Assembly (NCBI GenBank): GCA_026413185.1
Contig: CM048646.1
Coordinates: 52,075,036-52,139,035 of the forward strand
DNA from: Pueraria montana var. lobata
Taxonomy: Eukaryota; Streptophyta; Magnoliopsida; Fabales; Fabaceae
Direction of reading: 5' to 3'
DNA length: 64,000 nucleotides
Shown here: piece by piece, positions 45,601 through 57,135 of the stretch
Position numbering within the stretch: position 1 is the first letter of the stretch
Layout: the number at the start of each line of letters is the position of its first letter
The notes under the pieces: generated by a model
Seen by the model: only the letters and a program-made list of their open reading frames with translations
Told to the model about the DNA's origin: nothing
Database searches by the model: none
Program-made: the position numbers and the translations under genes

Positions 45601-48600
45601 ATCGGCAAAATACTGTTTCAAGGGAAAATTATTATAAAAAAAAAAAACTAATTATGGTTGATATCCCTGAAAGTTTTTAACAAACACAGTTAAAGGAGTA
45701 ATTTTCAACCATTATCATGAAGAATTAATAAGGATGTCAATCTACACTTAATATGTAAAAAACAAAAAAGTTGACACAGAATATAAAATGCAAAAATGAA
45801 TAAAAGCTCATTATTACATAAGAGGCAATGCATAAAATATACCAGGAAACCATCCTGGGAGGAGGTGGCACACAGCACACTTTGCATGTTACTCAATATA
45901 AACGTTGAATATTTTATGGATAGTTGAAAGACATCCAAGAACATGGGAAAAAAAATTAGATTTAATTAAAAAAAAGATGATTAAAACCTGTGTAGCTAGA
46001 TCACCAATAGCCAATCGAGAAAGAACAACTTTGGCGCCACTGCTGGCACATTTATCCAACTTGTCATAAATAATATTCCATTCTGCATCAACTATTGACT
46101 GATATTGTGCAGGATCTGATAACCTGCAGAGAACAAGAGAAAAAGAAGGAATTCCAATTTAGTAAGCAATCCTTCACTAAGATTCCAGGTCAGCATCATC
46201 AAACAAACAAAAATTAAATGAAAAACACCTTATTTCAGCATTTTCTTTCTCAGATTTTAGCTCCAACTCAACATTTAGTAATAGTATTTTTGGATTGAGA
46301 AACTTCTTGGGCTGTTGCTCAAACCCAGCATATGAAAATGTCTTTTTGAAGGCAACACCATTTACTAGAAATGAGTCGCGCATGGTACCACCAGGAACCT
46401 GTAGAAGAAAATCTGAGTCTCCATGATTGATTTTCAAAATAAATTTCTAAATAATTACACAAAATTGATTTACATGTAATTAAACATTAAACACAAAAAC
46501 AAAAGCCAGCATGACAGTAACACTCCTTGATCTTCATATGTAACCATTTTGGTTAGTTGATTGTTTCTACCTAGGAAGCACGGACACGGCTGGGGAAGGC
46601 CGTGTCGAGGTGTCCAACGCGCGTCCGACTCCGACACGCAGTGGACACACGGTGGACACAGTGTTGGACATGTTTTTGCTGTGTCCACGTTTTTTTTTTT
46701 GAGCTTGGACATGGCCAGCAGACACAGCCCAAACATGCGGACACCCACTGGACACAGCCCAAACATGCAGACACCTACCAGACACTCCTCTGATCCTTTT
46801 GTGCATTTGCAGATCGTTGGCATGCTGTGTCTTTTTGCTTGTTTCTTTTTTTGTTTCTATTTCTATTATAAGAATAATACATAATAGAGATGTGTGTGTA
46901 TACATTAGGAAAAGGTGAAAATTTTGTTACATTAGGAAGATTGATAAGGGCTGGTTGAAAAAAAAAAAAGGAAAATTGATTTCATATATTGTCCTAGGTT
47001 CAGTAGCTTTGTAGTAGCTTTGATAAGGGAATCACGTGTTGCAAGAGATGAATTTGGTTCACTTGATGACAATGGAATTCCGGAAATTGCTAATTTATCT
47101 CTTGATGAACCAGAGTTAGAAGCAGTGTTTTTCAATGATGATGACCAAGAAGGAAGGGGAAGGGCTTAGATAGATTTATATTAGCAAGTTGTTTTTTGGA
47201 TTTTTCTTTTCAATGAGGGTTTCTCATAGTATTTCTTTTTTTTATTTTGTGAGACTCTTTATTATGATGGTTTCTCTTTGATTATTTGCATTGTGGAATA
47301 TGATGCCTATGAGTACCTTTTTTGTGATACTTATTATCATATGAAAATTATAAAGCTTAACTTGTTTTACCATGAATATATAAAATCTTAATTATCAATT
47401 ACAATTTTTCTCATGTTGATTATATATATATATATATATGCCGTGTCCCCATGTCCTATGTTTTAGACTTTAGCTGTGTCCCGGTGTCCGTGCTTCATAG
47501 GTTTCTACTGTCTATCTCATCATTTGGGTTATCAAATACTCATGCACACATTTAAAATTCCAAAAAACATTATTATAGAACATGGGAAACAAATACAACA
47601 CATCTACTTTACCAAAAAAACTAATTACAATAATATGAAAACTAGGCAGGCTTTATTGGGGGGGGGGGGGGGGGCACTAAATATAAATCTAGAAAAAAAA
47701 AGTGATTATGGAACTAAATTACCCTTTTCTCAAGACAATGTATTATTTATAATTCATCTATTAAAGAAAAGAAAATAACTTAATTTTACAATTATCAAGA
47801 AAATATTTAATGAGCACTATTGTTAATGTGGAGGTCAATAAAATTGAGAAGAAGTAATAAATGTTTTCTGGGTATTGTAAAGTGAAAATAATTAGGACCA
47901 ATTTTATTTTGCTGAAGTGATAATTATGATAGAACAGAGGGAGTAGCAAAGAAGAAGCCCTTTTAAAGGCCAGGAAGGTTCACTAAAATTTAAGTTGACA
48001 GTAAAGGGAAAACTTAGTAATAACAATGAAAAATTAATTCTTGTCAAACAAAACAAATAAGGGAAAAAAAAAAGATAAGGAAAAATGCTTTGGACAATGC
48101 ATTTCATGATTCTCTGTGTGATTCAGTCAACATTAGAAAATTGGAACTGAAGGTACAATACAAACCCTATGAGACTGACTAAGGCTGTGAATATGGTGAT
48201 TATATAGCATGTCAATATATATGCAGACCAGATTTTAGCAAGATCTCAATGCAACTTGCTTGCATATGCTCAAATGACTAGTGTTTGGATAACCTAACAT
48301 CAAACAATGAAGTATGTTGTATAAATACCAGACACAATGCCAAGTAAAAAAGACAACTTATTTCAAGGAGAGTTGTTCAACTCTTTTGGTCATCTTAAAC
48401 TTGAAACCTGGGAAAGGACACAAACAGCAATCTCTAACACTAACTCCAATCACAGAAGCATGCATACACATATACAAAGTGATAGGATAGCCTACCAGAT
48501 TGAAGAGCTTCTTTGGTTTTTTATTATAGTACCTTTGTCTAAGAGTATCTTTGGTCCTCCATTTTTAGCATTTTTTGTTTGCCATTAAAGTTTCCTCCAT

Positions 48601-49408
48601 TAAAAACACATCAAACAATCACCAATGTAAAAGAGAGAATACAGAACACAGATACAGGATTGTAAAAGAACCAAAACATGTACCTTCTTTATTCCAATCA
48701 TGTTCAACCTGTCTTCATTCCCAATTGAAATTACAGCATCCACAACCATGGGTGCAAAGAATTCTTTCTCTCCACCTATAAGCTTTGAAGAAAGCGTTGT
48801 AGAAGCACACTTTGCGAGCAAGCTTTTCTTTTCTTCCAGACTTTTCCCCTCTATGCTAACAGCTAGATCTTTAATCTTCTCAATTGCCTGCACCAATGAT
48901 TAAACAAGACAAACATAATGCAACAAATCAGGAACATACTTCCACTTATAGTATTCAAAATTAATTAAGTAAAAAATAAAACAAAATCTAAAAGACCCTG
49001 TTTGGAGAAATTTTTCCATAAACACTTACAAGAGATGAAAATAAGAAGGTAAAATGAATTAAACTTCTCATACAAGCTAAAATAAACTTATGCACATCAG
49101 CTTTAGGAGAAGTTAGATGAGAGAACTTTTACAAAAGTTAAGTGCATAAGTTAATTGTAACTCATGAGATAAGCTCAATTCATTTTACCTTCTTAATCTC
49201 GTCTCCTATAGAGAAGTTTATTCAAACAGGGCATAAATAAATAAACAAAAGTCAAGAGATAGGTCTGTACCAAGGAGCATGCCGTCCTATAGCTCCGAAT
49301 TAAATTTTGAGAGTGAACACCATCTTCAATGAAAGGCTTGGCCTCTCTTAAAAACTCAGCTGCAAGCAACACCACAGTGGTGGTTCCATCGCCAACCTTT
49401 TCACATTC

Positions 49409-49441
<33 letters not shown>

Positions 49442-49953
49442 TTAGAATAACACAATACAATAGTTTATCTACTTCCAATTCCACAATTTCAAGCGAAAAT
49501 GAAAAGATCTTAACTCTAGAGGCGAAAAAACCAGTGTCATTGCATGAGATGAGATCGAAGGGTAGTTTACCTCGGAGTCCTGAGACTTGGCGATGTCGAC
49601 GAGGATTTTGGCGGCGGGGTGGACGATGTCGAGGAGCTTCATGATGGTGGCGCCGTCGTTGGAGATGGTGACGGCTCCCTTGTCGTCGTGGATGAGCTTG
49701 TCCATGCCGCGAGGGCCGAGGGTGGTGCGGACGACGTCGGCGACGGCGGTGCAGGCATTGATGTTGCTCACCAGCTGCGGCTTCCCTTGCGAAGTGTCCG
49801 TGCCTTCCTTCAGCAGAATGATCTGAGGTTGCTGTTTGATCCACCATTTCCAACAACGACTTAGGTTAGGTTTTGTTATGGAAACACATAACATAACAGA
49901 ACAGAGCAGAGCGAGAGAGAGAAAGAGAATGAACTTACCAGCATGGCTGACAT
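42609..49953 (-). CDS. CCT7: T-complex protein 1 subunit eta (CCT7)
   Basis: Fourteen exons on the - strand: 49953-49939, 49831-49571, 49396-49271, 48887-48684, 46398-46229, 46123-45988, 45612-45496, 45403-45284, 45177-45079, 44995-44906, 44144-44057, 43946-43858, 43783-43709, 42701-42609. They sum to 1683 nt and 560 residues, close to plant CCT7 (~557). It is one of eight subunits of the cytosolic group II chaperonin that folds actin, tubulin and other proteins with ATP. ATP-site motifs are LGPRGMDK (43-50), NDGATI (63-68), GDGTT (94-98) and GGGAID (411-416). The C-terminus is an RG-rich tail (GRGRGGAFRGRGRGMRR). The first exon is only five codons. Exon 5 follows a 2285-nt intron holding a hAT element. 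Confidence 0.97.
46571..47500 (+). mobile_element. hAT element with transposase 3' remnant, in CCT7 intron
   Basis: The 930-bp element has perfect 8-bp target duplications GTTTCTAC (46563-46570 and 47501-47508), the hAT length. The 17-bp inverted ends are CTAGGAAGCACGGACAC and CTATGAAGCACGGACAC. The left part (46590-46800) is rich in GTGTCC/GGACAC repeats, probably transposase-binding subterminal sites. A + strand open remnant near 47000-47169 keeps the 3' end of a coding region. Confidence 0.9.
46999..47169 (+). pseudogene. C-terminal remnant of a hAT transposase
   Basis: About 56 codons open to TAG at 47167-47169: ...SFVVALIRESRVARDEFGSL, then IPEIANLSLDEPELEAVFF, then an acidic DDDQEG end. 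The phrase LSLDEPELEAV is like the C-terminal tail of plant hAT transposases, just after the dimerisation domain. The BED finger, DDE core and most of the gene are absent, so the element needs a transposase from elsewhere. Confidence 0.55.
49410..49442 (+). repeat. (CAA)11 microsatellite in CCT7 intron 2
   Basis: Eleven perfect units adjacent to the acceptor of exon 3; read on the gene strand it is (TTG)n, close upstream of the splice acceptor TGTGAAAAG. Confidence 0.9.
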
Positions 49954-50110
49954 GGTTGAAGATGCAGAAGAGAGAGAGAGAGAGAACTAGGGTTTAAGTT
50001 TTGAAGTTCAAAAGTGGGTCGAGAAGCAGCAGTTTAGTTTCTGGCTCCTACTCTCTCGCAGTTTAGAGTGTGAAGTGTGAACGTGAGATTTCTCTAGAGC
50101 TGGTATCTAT
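49954..50110 (-). promoter_or_regulatory. CCT7 leader with telo-box and GA repeat
   Basis: Read on the - strand, AAACCCTA (49988-49995), a telo-box typical of plant housekeeping and translation-related genes, is followed by a CT-repeat (GA on +, ~49964-49986) and then the ATG. The combination of telo-box and CT-rich leader is common in strongly expressed plant genes. Transcription start not fixed. Confidence 0.55.
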
Positions 50111-50757
50111 TTCGAACCGAAATTTCATTTTTATCATCATTTGGGCCTTCAGCCCATGCTCTATACCCAAACCCAAAGCTGCTCATAGTTCCAATCATCT
50201 ATCCACCAAATAAAACTACAATCATTTTTGTATAAAGGATTTTTAGGAGTTTTTGGTCTCTCTTTCCCTCTTCTATTATAAATTATAAATAGTTGGCTAA
50301 ATTACTAATTTAATTTATCTATTTGTTTAATTAGTTCAACTTGATTTCCGTATTATTTAAAGAGTTGAATGGTTATAAAATAGTTTTACGCTTTTAACTA
50401 ATCACAAATCATCATTTATATGACTTTTAAGATAATTATTATAAAAGTTAACAAATTTACTATACATGGTGGTTTGTGATTGGATGAAAGTGTAAAATTA
50501 CTTTACATTGTCGATACATAGTCTATTTTCTCTTATTTAAAAGTTTAATTTGATCCTTTAATTTTTAAAATTAATGTAATATTTTTCAATCCAATTGTAA
50601 GAAACAACATTAACTTCTTGTATACGTGACACAATAAAAAAAAATGGCACCTATTTGTCACGTAAGACACCTATGTTAGAAATTTAAATGGTGCCGGAAA
50701 AAAAAGGACTAGGGTCTATCAATTTTTAAAATTAAGAAATTAAATTAAATTTTTTAA
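50111..50757. other. Intergenic spacer with a small MITE
   Basis: Between the CCT7 promoter and a TIR element. A MITE at about 50370-50525 matches the family at 38650-38808 (shared ATGACTTTTAAGATAATTAT and GGTGGTTTGTGATTGGAT-like blocks). Confidence 0.4.
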
Positions 50758-51320
50758 GGGTAAAATATATTTTTGGTCCCTCATTTTATCTTGATTTCTA
50801 TTTTTAGTCCCTCATAAATTTTTTTACTGTTTTTAGTCCATCATAAATTGTTCTGTTATGTTCTTAGTCTCCCATAAATTGTTTTGTTCTGTTTTTAGTC
50901 CATAACGTTAATTTCAACTGTTAAGTGGTGACATGGCAGTCATAAATTGTGTATGTGAAAATTTTCTAATTAAGTTTCTAGTGACTTTTAACCAACCGCT
51001 ACAAATTTTTTTGACAGTCAGAAATGTTTACTTTTGTAACATTTCTTGTGATTTCAGAAAATCTGGTGTTCAAGGTTTTGATTTTTTCTATTATTTTTTT
51101 AACATTTCTGACAGTTTTAGTTTGCCAGGAATTTTGCAGTAGTTAAAAACCGCTAGAAACTTAAACAAAAATTTTTCAAGCATAAATTATACTCGTCACG
51201 ACATCACTTAATAATTAAAATTAATGTCAGGGACTAAAAATAAAAGAATACAGAAAAAATTTATGAGGGATTAAAAACAGAAATTTAGATAAAATGAAAA
51301 ACCAAAAACATATTTTACCC
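50758..51320. mobile_element. TIR element with GGGTAAAATATATTTTTGGT ends
   Basis: The 563-bp element starts GGGTAAAATATATTTTTGGT and ends in the inverted form with only small differences; flanks ATTTTTTAA and TTTTTTTAA are a 9-bp target duplication with one mismatch, suggesting a Mutator-type MITE. Repeated TTTTTAGTCC(A/C)TCATAAATT phrases line the left arm and GGGATTAAAAACAG the right arm. ORF 50933-51142 inside is not believed. Confidence 0.6.
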
Positions 51321-51329
51321 TTTTTTTAA

Positions 51330-52249
51330 TAATAGAGGACCAAATTAAATAAATAGAAGGCTAAATGTACTGATTTAGACTAGTCAATGCTGAAAGGGGT
51401 TGGATTTTGTTAAGCAATTCAGGAAATACCTCAAACACCATACGAAGTTAGAACAACAAATGAAAATGGCAAAAACATATTATCTCCAGTCTCTAGCATG
51501 CACATAAACTAAATACTACCTCCAGTGCTTTTTACAAAAATCTCTTGTTAAATTATCTTAATCCTTTTTTCTAAGACCTTTCCCAAATTATCTATTGCTT
51601 TAATTACTTTTCTTACAAAAATACCCTAATAGAAATATCAATAATTTTAAAGATAATACTGAAGAAATCATACAATAATTTGTGGACAAGTTTCATATTA
51701 ATTAAATTAACTAAATTCTTTTCATTCTTAGAAAGTGGTTGAAAGAAAATCGTACATATAGGACAAAAATTGTTAAATAATGAGAAAGACACGTTCAAAT
51801 TAATTGATAGGTACTAGCGGACAAGAATAGAAAATTCATCAACCCATTGGGCTACATAGAATAAAATCAACGCATATATACGAGAGACAATGATAGATAT
51901 GCTAAGCATATTATATAGGGGAAAAGAATTACAATACAACACGTCAAATGTCTTGGCTGAGTAGAAAAAGAGTGTTAACACCCACTCAATGGCTCGGCAA
52001 AATAAGCAATGAAAAGTGTACAGGAAGATCCAGAAGGGGACAGGAACATTTAGAGTAGAACTCTACTTTCCTCTCTCCAAATAATAAAGGATCTACAGAC
52101 AGCAATGCAGAGCCAAAGGTGGATGCCAACAATCTAATCTAATGTTTTCTCCATTTTCCTTCCCAAATTCCAGTTTTTGCCCTCAAAGACCCTCAATTTT
52201 TTATTCTAGACTGACTCCACAATTAATGACTGCAACCATGTCCCCGACC
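51330..52249. other. 3' UTR of HMGR and spacer
   Basis: The 3' UTR of the - strand HMGR gene begins at 52249 and probably runs to about 51950-52000, where AATAAG/AATAAA-like signals lie on the - strand. The rest is AT-rich spacer. Confidence 0.4.
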
Positions 52250-55200
52250 TCAAGATGATATTTTGGTTACATCTTTGCTTGATCTGTTGTATTTCATGTG
52301 GCTGTTGACTAGCTGCCCTGCTGCAATGGCAGACATCAGAGACAGCTCTCCTGCTAAAACAGATCCAGCAACAATGGTGGCCAACAGTCTTGAGTTTGAT
52401 CCTGGTGACTCCTTGCTCGCACCCTTCACACCAAGCAAATTCAAGCAAGCAGACTGGGATGCAAGTTGAGTCCCACCCCCAACAGTACCCACCTGAGAGG
52501 ACAATGAATCATATAAACCTTAGCTATTGAATTAGAAAATTAACCAACTATAGAAGAGTAATGTCTAAGAAAAGATGGGGTGTGTCAAATCACCTCAATG
52601 GAAGGCATGGTCACTGAGATGTGAAGGTCCCTCCCATCATTGACGGCTTCCATCATGGTTATGCAATGGGAACTCTCAACATTTTGAGCTGGATCTTGAC
52701 CAGTGGCTATAAAGACGGCAGAAACAATGTTACTAGCATGGGCATTGAATCCACCAAGAGCACCGGCAACAGCTGAACCAGCAAGGTTTTTGAGCATGTT
52801 AAGCTCCACCAGGGCAGACACATTGGTCTTCAATACCTTCTTCACCACTTCTTCTTTGATAATTGCTTCACAAACAACTGATTTCCCACGTCCCTCGATC
52901 CAATTTACTGCAGCAGGTTTCTTGTCCGAGCAATAATTTCCTAAAGGATCATGTCAGTACATAACAACAATTACATTTTCGGTCTAATATTCCCATTAAA
53001 ACAATTTCAGCATGCCCTGATTATAGGCATCAAATCAAATAAACCAACACATTCAAGAGAAAATGCAAGCAAGTTAACTGAAAGACTGAGAATACCAAAC
53101 CGGATTTGACACGATGATAGAGATCAAAATTAGAAATATAAATAAATTGATGATGAATGCAAGAGTTTGGCACAGTCCCAATCTTTTGCATCATGTTCAT
53201 AGTTCATAATAGATTATAATTAAGCAACAAAAGAATAAAATATGACCACTCTAACAAACAAGAGTAAATTGCATACATATGACTGACATTAACCCTTTGG
53301 CAAAAGAGCAGATAGAACAAACAAATCAAGCTCCGAAAAGAATTCAACTTGATAATACCACATGTATATTGAACGTCTACAATAACACCAATATATGACA
53401 CAATTCTCCTGTTCAAATCAGATAATACCTATAACAATATAATACAATACAATAAATATAAAAATAGGCTAACACAGTAACACGTCAATATGATACGGAA
53501 AGCTTACACTAGTACAATACAATATAGATAAAAAAAAGGCTAAAACGTCATAGACAATACGGAAAGAATTAAGATAATATGATTGGACCACTTTCATGAA
53601 AGAAACAATTACGTCAATGAAAGGAGACAAAGAGACGATGTGCATAGTAGCATATAACAAAGTAAACGGCATTGGTGACATCATTCAGGTTAACAAAAGA
53701 AACATTCCTAATAAATAAAAATCTACAGAAATGGGAAAGAACGAAAGAAAGAGCTAGTAAATCTCATCCATCAAAATGGTAAAGGGTACAGAACTACAGA
53801 AATTACCAGAAATGCCAATAACATCCATGTCAGGGAAATCATTCTGAAGAAAATCAAGAACGTTTTGCACCCCTTTGGAAACCATGTTCATCCCCATGGC
53901 ATCACCCGTGCTACAAGTGAATCTCAAATAAACATTCTTCCCAGCCATAGCACACTGAATACCTTGAAGCCTGGCAAATCTACTCGACCTGAAACCATTA
54001 AACCAAACACCAAAAGTCAACATAAATAAATAAATAAAAAATCTCCCATGAACAACATCCAAATTCCAGTCCTCTATACTCCATATTTCCTCCACTCATC
54101 CTCTCCACAAATATCAGAAACAAATCAAATTTTAAAGGAAAACCACACCTTTAATTCTTCCCTAACATTAAAAAAATAACATAAATATTAATCCCTAAAC
54201 TACAGAAAATTCACTTAGTATGTGTGAGTTCTGTAAAATTGATTTTGAAGTAAATTGATTTAGGTTTGAATGTTTATTTTAAAATAAACAAGTTAATAGT
54301 GTAAATCTCGGTATAAATTTTTTTATCCAACGCAAAAACTACATATAGTTAGCTCAACTCAAAATTAGTTTTTGGACTCAATCAATTCTTTGACATGCAA
54401 CCAAACATATTTTTATAAAATCAGTTAGCTAGATATCGATATTTCAACACAATTTTGAACCAAAAAATATAAATCCAAACATGCAATGAATATGATACTG
54501 ACTACTGAATGATTAATTCTCATGTCATGATCAGGAACCAAAACCAAACCTGTTGAAAACAAGTGCTAAGAAAACCAAACCTGTTGAAAACAAGGGCCAA
54601 GGTATCAAAATTGAGAGGATCCTCAAGGAAGAACTTCAACTGTGCAGCCCTCTTAGCAGTGGAGAACCTAACAACAGGTGCCCGTGACATGCAATCCCTC
54701 AAAACCACACTGCTGGCCCCACCAGAAGCATAAATGGCCTTGCACCCTCTGTTGGTGCTGGCCACAAGGCACCCCTCCGTGGTGGCCATCGGCACCGTGT
54801 ATTCAAACCCATCCAACAACAACGGCCCCGCCACCCCCACCGGAATCTGAACATACCCCACCGGCATTTCGCAGCACTGCCCCAAAATGGAATCATAATC
54901 GAACCCCTCCAGCGGCAGCCCCTCCAGCGACCGCCCCGTCAGGCGCTGCAGCGCGCCGCGCCGTATCGCCGCGGCACGGCGACAGTCGCCGAGACGGGAC
55001 TCGAGCGCGTAGGAGGGCGTGACGCCCTCCACGACGGAGTTCACGATCTCCTGGTCATCCTCGGAGGAAATAATTGATGTCTCCGGAGAGGGCAATTTGG
55101 GAATTGAAGGTGACTGCGAGGGAGAGGGATCCGTTACGGCGTCGTCCAGGTCCCAGACGTCGTGGGAGGCGCGTGAGATGAAGGACTGGACGAAGTCGAT

Positions 55201-55509
55201 GCCGAAGAAGCCGAGGAGGTAAATAAACGACGCGATGAGAGAGAAAATTGCAGCGATCTCGGAGAGGGTGACGACGTGGAGAGGGGTGTGGCTGCGGATC
55301 TTGTCGCGCCAGCGGTGGAGGAGGAAATACGCGACGGAGAAGAAGAGCGTGAAGAAAATCGCATTGGTGAGGTAGAGAGGGAGAGGGAGCGCGTCGGAGG
55401 CCTTTGGAGTGGAAGGTGAAGCTGATGAGGAGGAAGTGGAGTCCCTCTTCTTGGGGTGGTGGATGGCTCCGTCGTCAGCGGTGGCCGGCGGCCGGCGATG
55501 GAGGTCCAT
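52250..55509 (-). CDS. HMGR: 3-hydroxy-3-methylglutaryl-CoA reductase
   Basis: Four exons, 55509-54581, 53988-53807, 52940-52594 and 52492-52250, sum to 1701 nt and 566 residues, normal for plant HMGR. It is the rate-controlling enzyme of the cytosolic mevalonate pathway, reducing HMG-CoA to mevalonate with two NADPH, in the ER membrane. The N-terminus has an RR motif (MDLHRRPP) and two membrane helices (~44-65 and ~83-106), then a variable acidic linker (~115-160) and the catalytic domain. Catalytic Glu is E245 in TTEGCLVASTNRG; the DKK lysine begins exon 3, the Asp is in GQDPAQN, and the terminal His in LVNSHMKYNRSS. NADPH-binding motifs DAMGMN (339-344) and GTVGGGT are present. A Ser after NR near the end matches the SnRK1-regulated site. 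Confidence 0.97.
54544..54596 (-). repeat. 31-bp tandem duplication spanning the HMGR exon 1 donor
   Basis: ACCAAACCTGTTGAAAACAA occurs twice, 31 bp apart, so the sequence around the exon 1/intron 1 border is repeated. Both copies have the donor TTTTCAACAG/GTTTGG (exon ends 54581 and 54550). Only the first keeps the frame with exon 2. Confidence 0.85.
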
Positions 55510-55749
55510 TGTGGGAGAGAGGGTTGCGGAAAATGAATGAATGGAATGGCTATGGATGAAAGTGAAAGTGAGAGAAGTGGTGTGACATGTTTGTGCCAGC
55601 GAAAAATGGTGAGGGTGCTGCGATGCGACCGGACCCAACAGCGTCGCGATTTGCTGGGTTTCTTTGTTTTTATTCACTACTTTTCAAACTTCTCCTTTTT
55701 CGTGAACCACCTCAACAACACAACTGTAATTATAAAGTTTATTAAATTA
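55510..55749 (-). promoter_or_regulatory. HMGR leader and proximal promoter
   Basis: The 5' side of the HMGR start codon. The frame is open upstream to about 55677 only by a non-ATG codon, and the ATG at 55509 gives the conserved MDLHRRPP start. The transcription start and a TATA box are not clear. Confidence 0.35.
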
Positions 55750-56040
55750 AATACCTTTTTACTTCTTATAATTTAATAATTTTTTATTTTTTTTTTACGC
55801 AAAATTATTTTTATTTTAATATTTATAAATTATGTTTGTTTTATTTTTCGTCCTTATAACGATTTAGATAATATTTTTTTCACTATTTAAAGTACTATCT
55901 AAATCACTTTAATGACGACAAATAAAACAAACATAATTTATAATGATTAAAATCAAAAAAATAATTTTATCAGGACAAAAAAAAAGAAAAACTAAATTAC
56001 AAGTACTAAAAAATTATTTAAACCTTAAATAAATAATAAT
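55750..56040. mobile_element. Foldback MITE, family of 59264-59541
   Basis: Arms ATTATGTTTGTTTTATTTTT / AATAAAACAAACATAATTTA around a centre with ACTATTTAAAGTACTATCTA and ATCTAAATCACTTTAATGAC. Right end ATTATTTAAACCTTAAAT mirrors the end of the copy at 59541. Confidence 0.5.
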
Positions 56041-56904
56041 TGGTTTAAATACAGTTTTTACTTCCTTAAATTTATGATAAGTTTGTTTTTTTTTTCTTTT
56101 GAATTTAAAATTAACGACCCGCTAGGTTCGGGGTCGGATTAATGGTGGAATTGGAGTTAATGTATAAGAATTTAAATTTTCTCATTATGTAATTATACAT
56201 CCAAAAAGAAGTCTACAACAATATTTGACTGAGAGACCAACATAATTTTTTTAAAATTATTTAAAATAAAAATATCAAATTTAAATTTTTGTTGCAATAA
56301 AGTATGATAATTGATAAGATTATTGATTTTTATAATAATTATTTTAAAAATTACAATTACTTTAAAAGTCATATTTATAATTTTTTATTGGTTGATAATG
56401 TAAAAAAATTTGCTTACATATTTGAAAATTAAACTCTATTAAAATATAGTGTTAACTAATATTGAATTATTGTATTATTTAAAATAATCTACTTTTAAAT
56501 TTAATTCCCATGTATTGTCGAGTAAAGATTTTTATATTATCAATTAATTAGAACTCATTTTAAATATGGTTTCTAAAGTGAATATTATAAAAGTCAAGAA
56601 ATTTATTTATATATGGAGATATATATTGGATGACAATGAAACAAGATGAGTTAATTCTAATTATTTATTTTTTATTTTTATAGTATTTATCCTAAAAATG
56701 TTTAATTTTCATATGTTATTGTTGTAAAGATATTTATAATATCTACCAGTTACAAATTATCTTAGATATAATTTTTAAAGCAATTATTACAAAATCAATA
56801 ATTTTATTATACTTATTAATCTATAATTAGATGATAATATAAAAATATTTGATACTATTTTTAAAATCATATTTGAGATATTATTTAATTAATTGACAAG
56901 ATAA
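56041..56904. other. AT-rich spacer with MITE fragments
   Basis: Several short blocks of the CAAATTATC/TTATAAAAGTCAA type also seen near 38650 and 50370, in degraded form (about 56360-56400, 56540-56640, 56745-56840). No gene is seen. Confidence 0.35.
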
Positions 56905-56924
56905 AAATGTTTATATTAGTCTCT

Positions 56925-57135
56925 TTTTTTTTTTGTTTACCGTCTTATAGACGAGACCCCAACAGTTCACCGTCACAGGTTCGGCCCTTTGAATCGCCTG
57001 TGAATCGGTTAATCCGCTGTGTGGGGTCAGTCCACACTAAAGGTTTGCTCCCTCCCAAAGGTTGTATCGTGGATTCGATCCTAGGACCTTCCACTAGCTC
57101 AGCGTGTGGCTACTAACTGAGCTACAACCATTTAA
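56925..57135 (-). mobile_element. tRNA-derived SINE with A-tail
   Basis: Read on the - strand: GGTTGTAGCTCAGTTAGTAG (A box), GGATCGAATCC (B box) about 45 bases later, a tRNA-unrelated body (GGGAGCAAACC..., CACACAGCGGATTAACCG), then an A-run at the 3' end (the T-run at 56925-56934 on +). About 210 bp. The pol III promoter elements look well kept. Clear target duplications were not found. Confidence 0.7.

Larger units (their letters stand above)
46399..48683 (-). other. Largest CCT7 intron (2285 nt)
   Basis: Between exons GIKK and VPGG. It contains the hAT element at 46571-47500, a pure run of 17 G at 47658-47674, and a (TA)n tract near 47422-47438. No coding exon is hidden in it; the protein sequence is continuous across the gap. 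Confidence 0.8.

Noticed and set aside
49407..49864. ORFs with RRRRR/HHH-rich translation antisense or out of frame with CCT7 exon 2
   Set aside because: Shadows of the GC-rich CCT7 exon in other frames.
54678..55022. 114-codon + strand ORF
   Set aside because: Antisense shadow of HMGR exon 1.
57050..57130. A tRNA gene on the - strand
   Set aside because: Same reasoning: good internal promoter boxes but the pairing needed for a cloverleaf is missing and a long A-tailed body follows.
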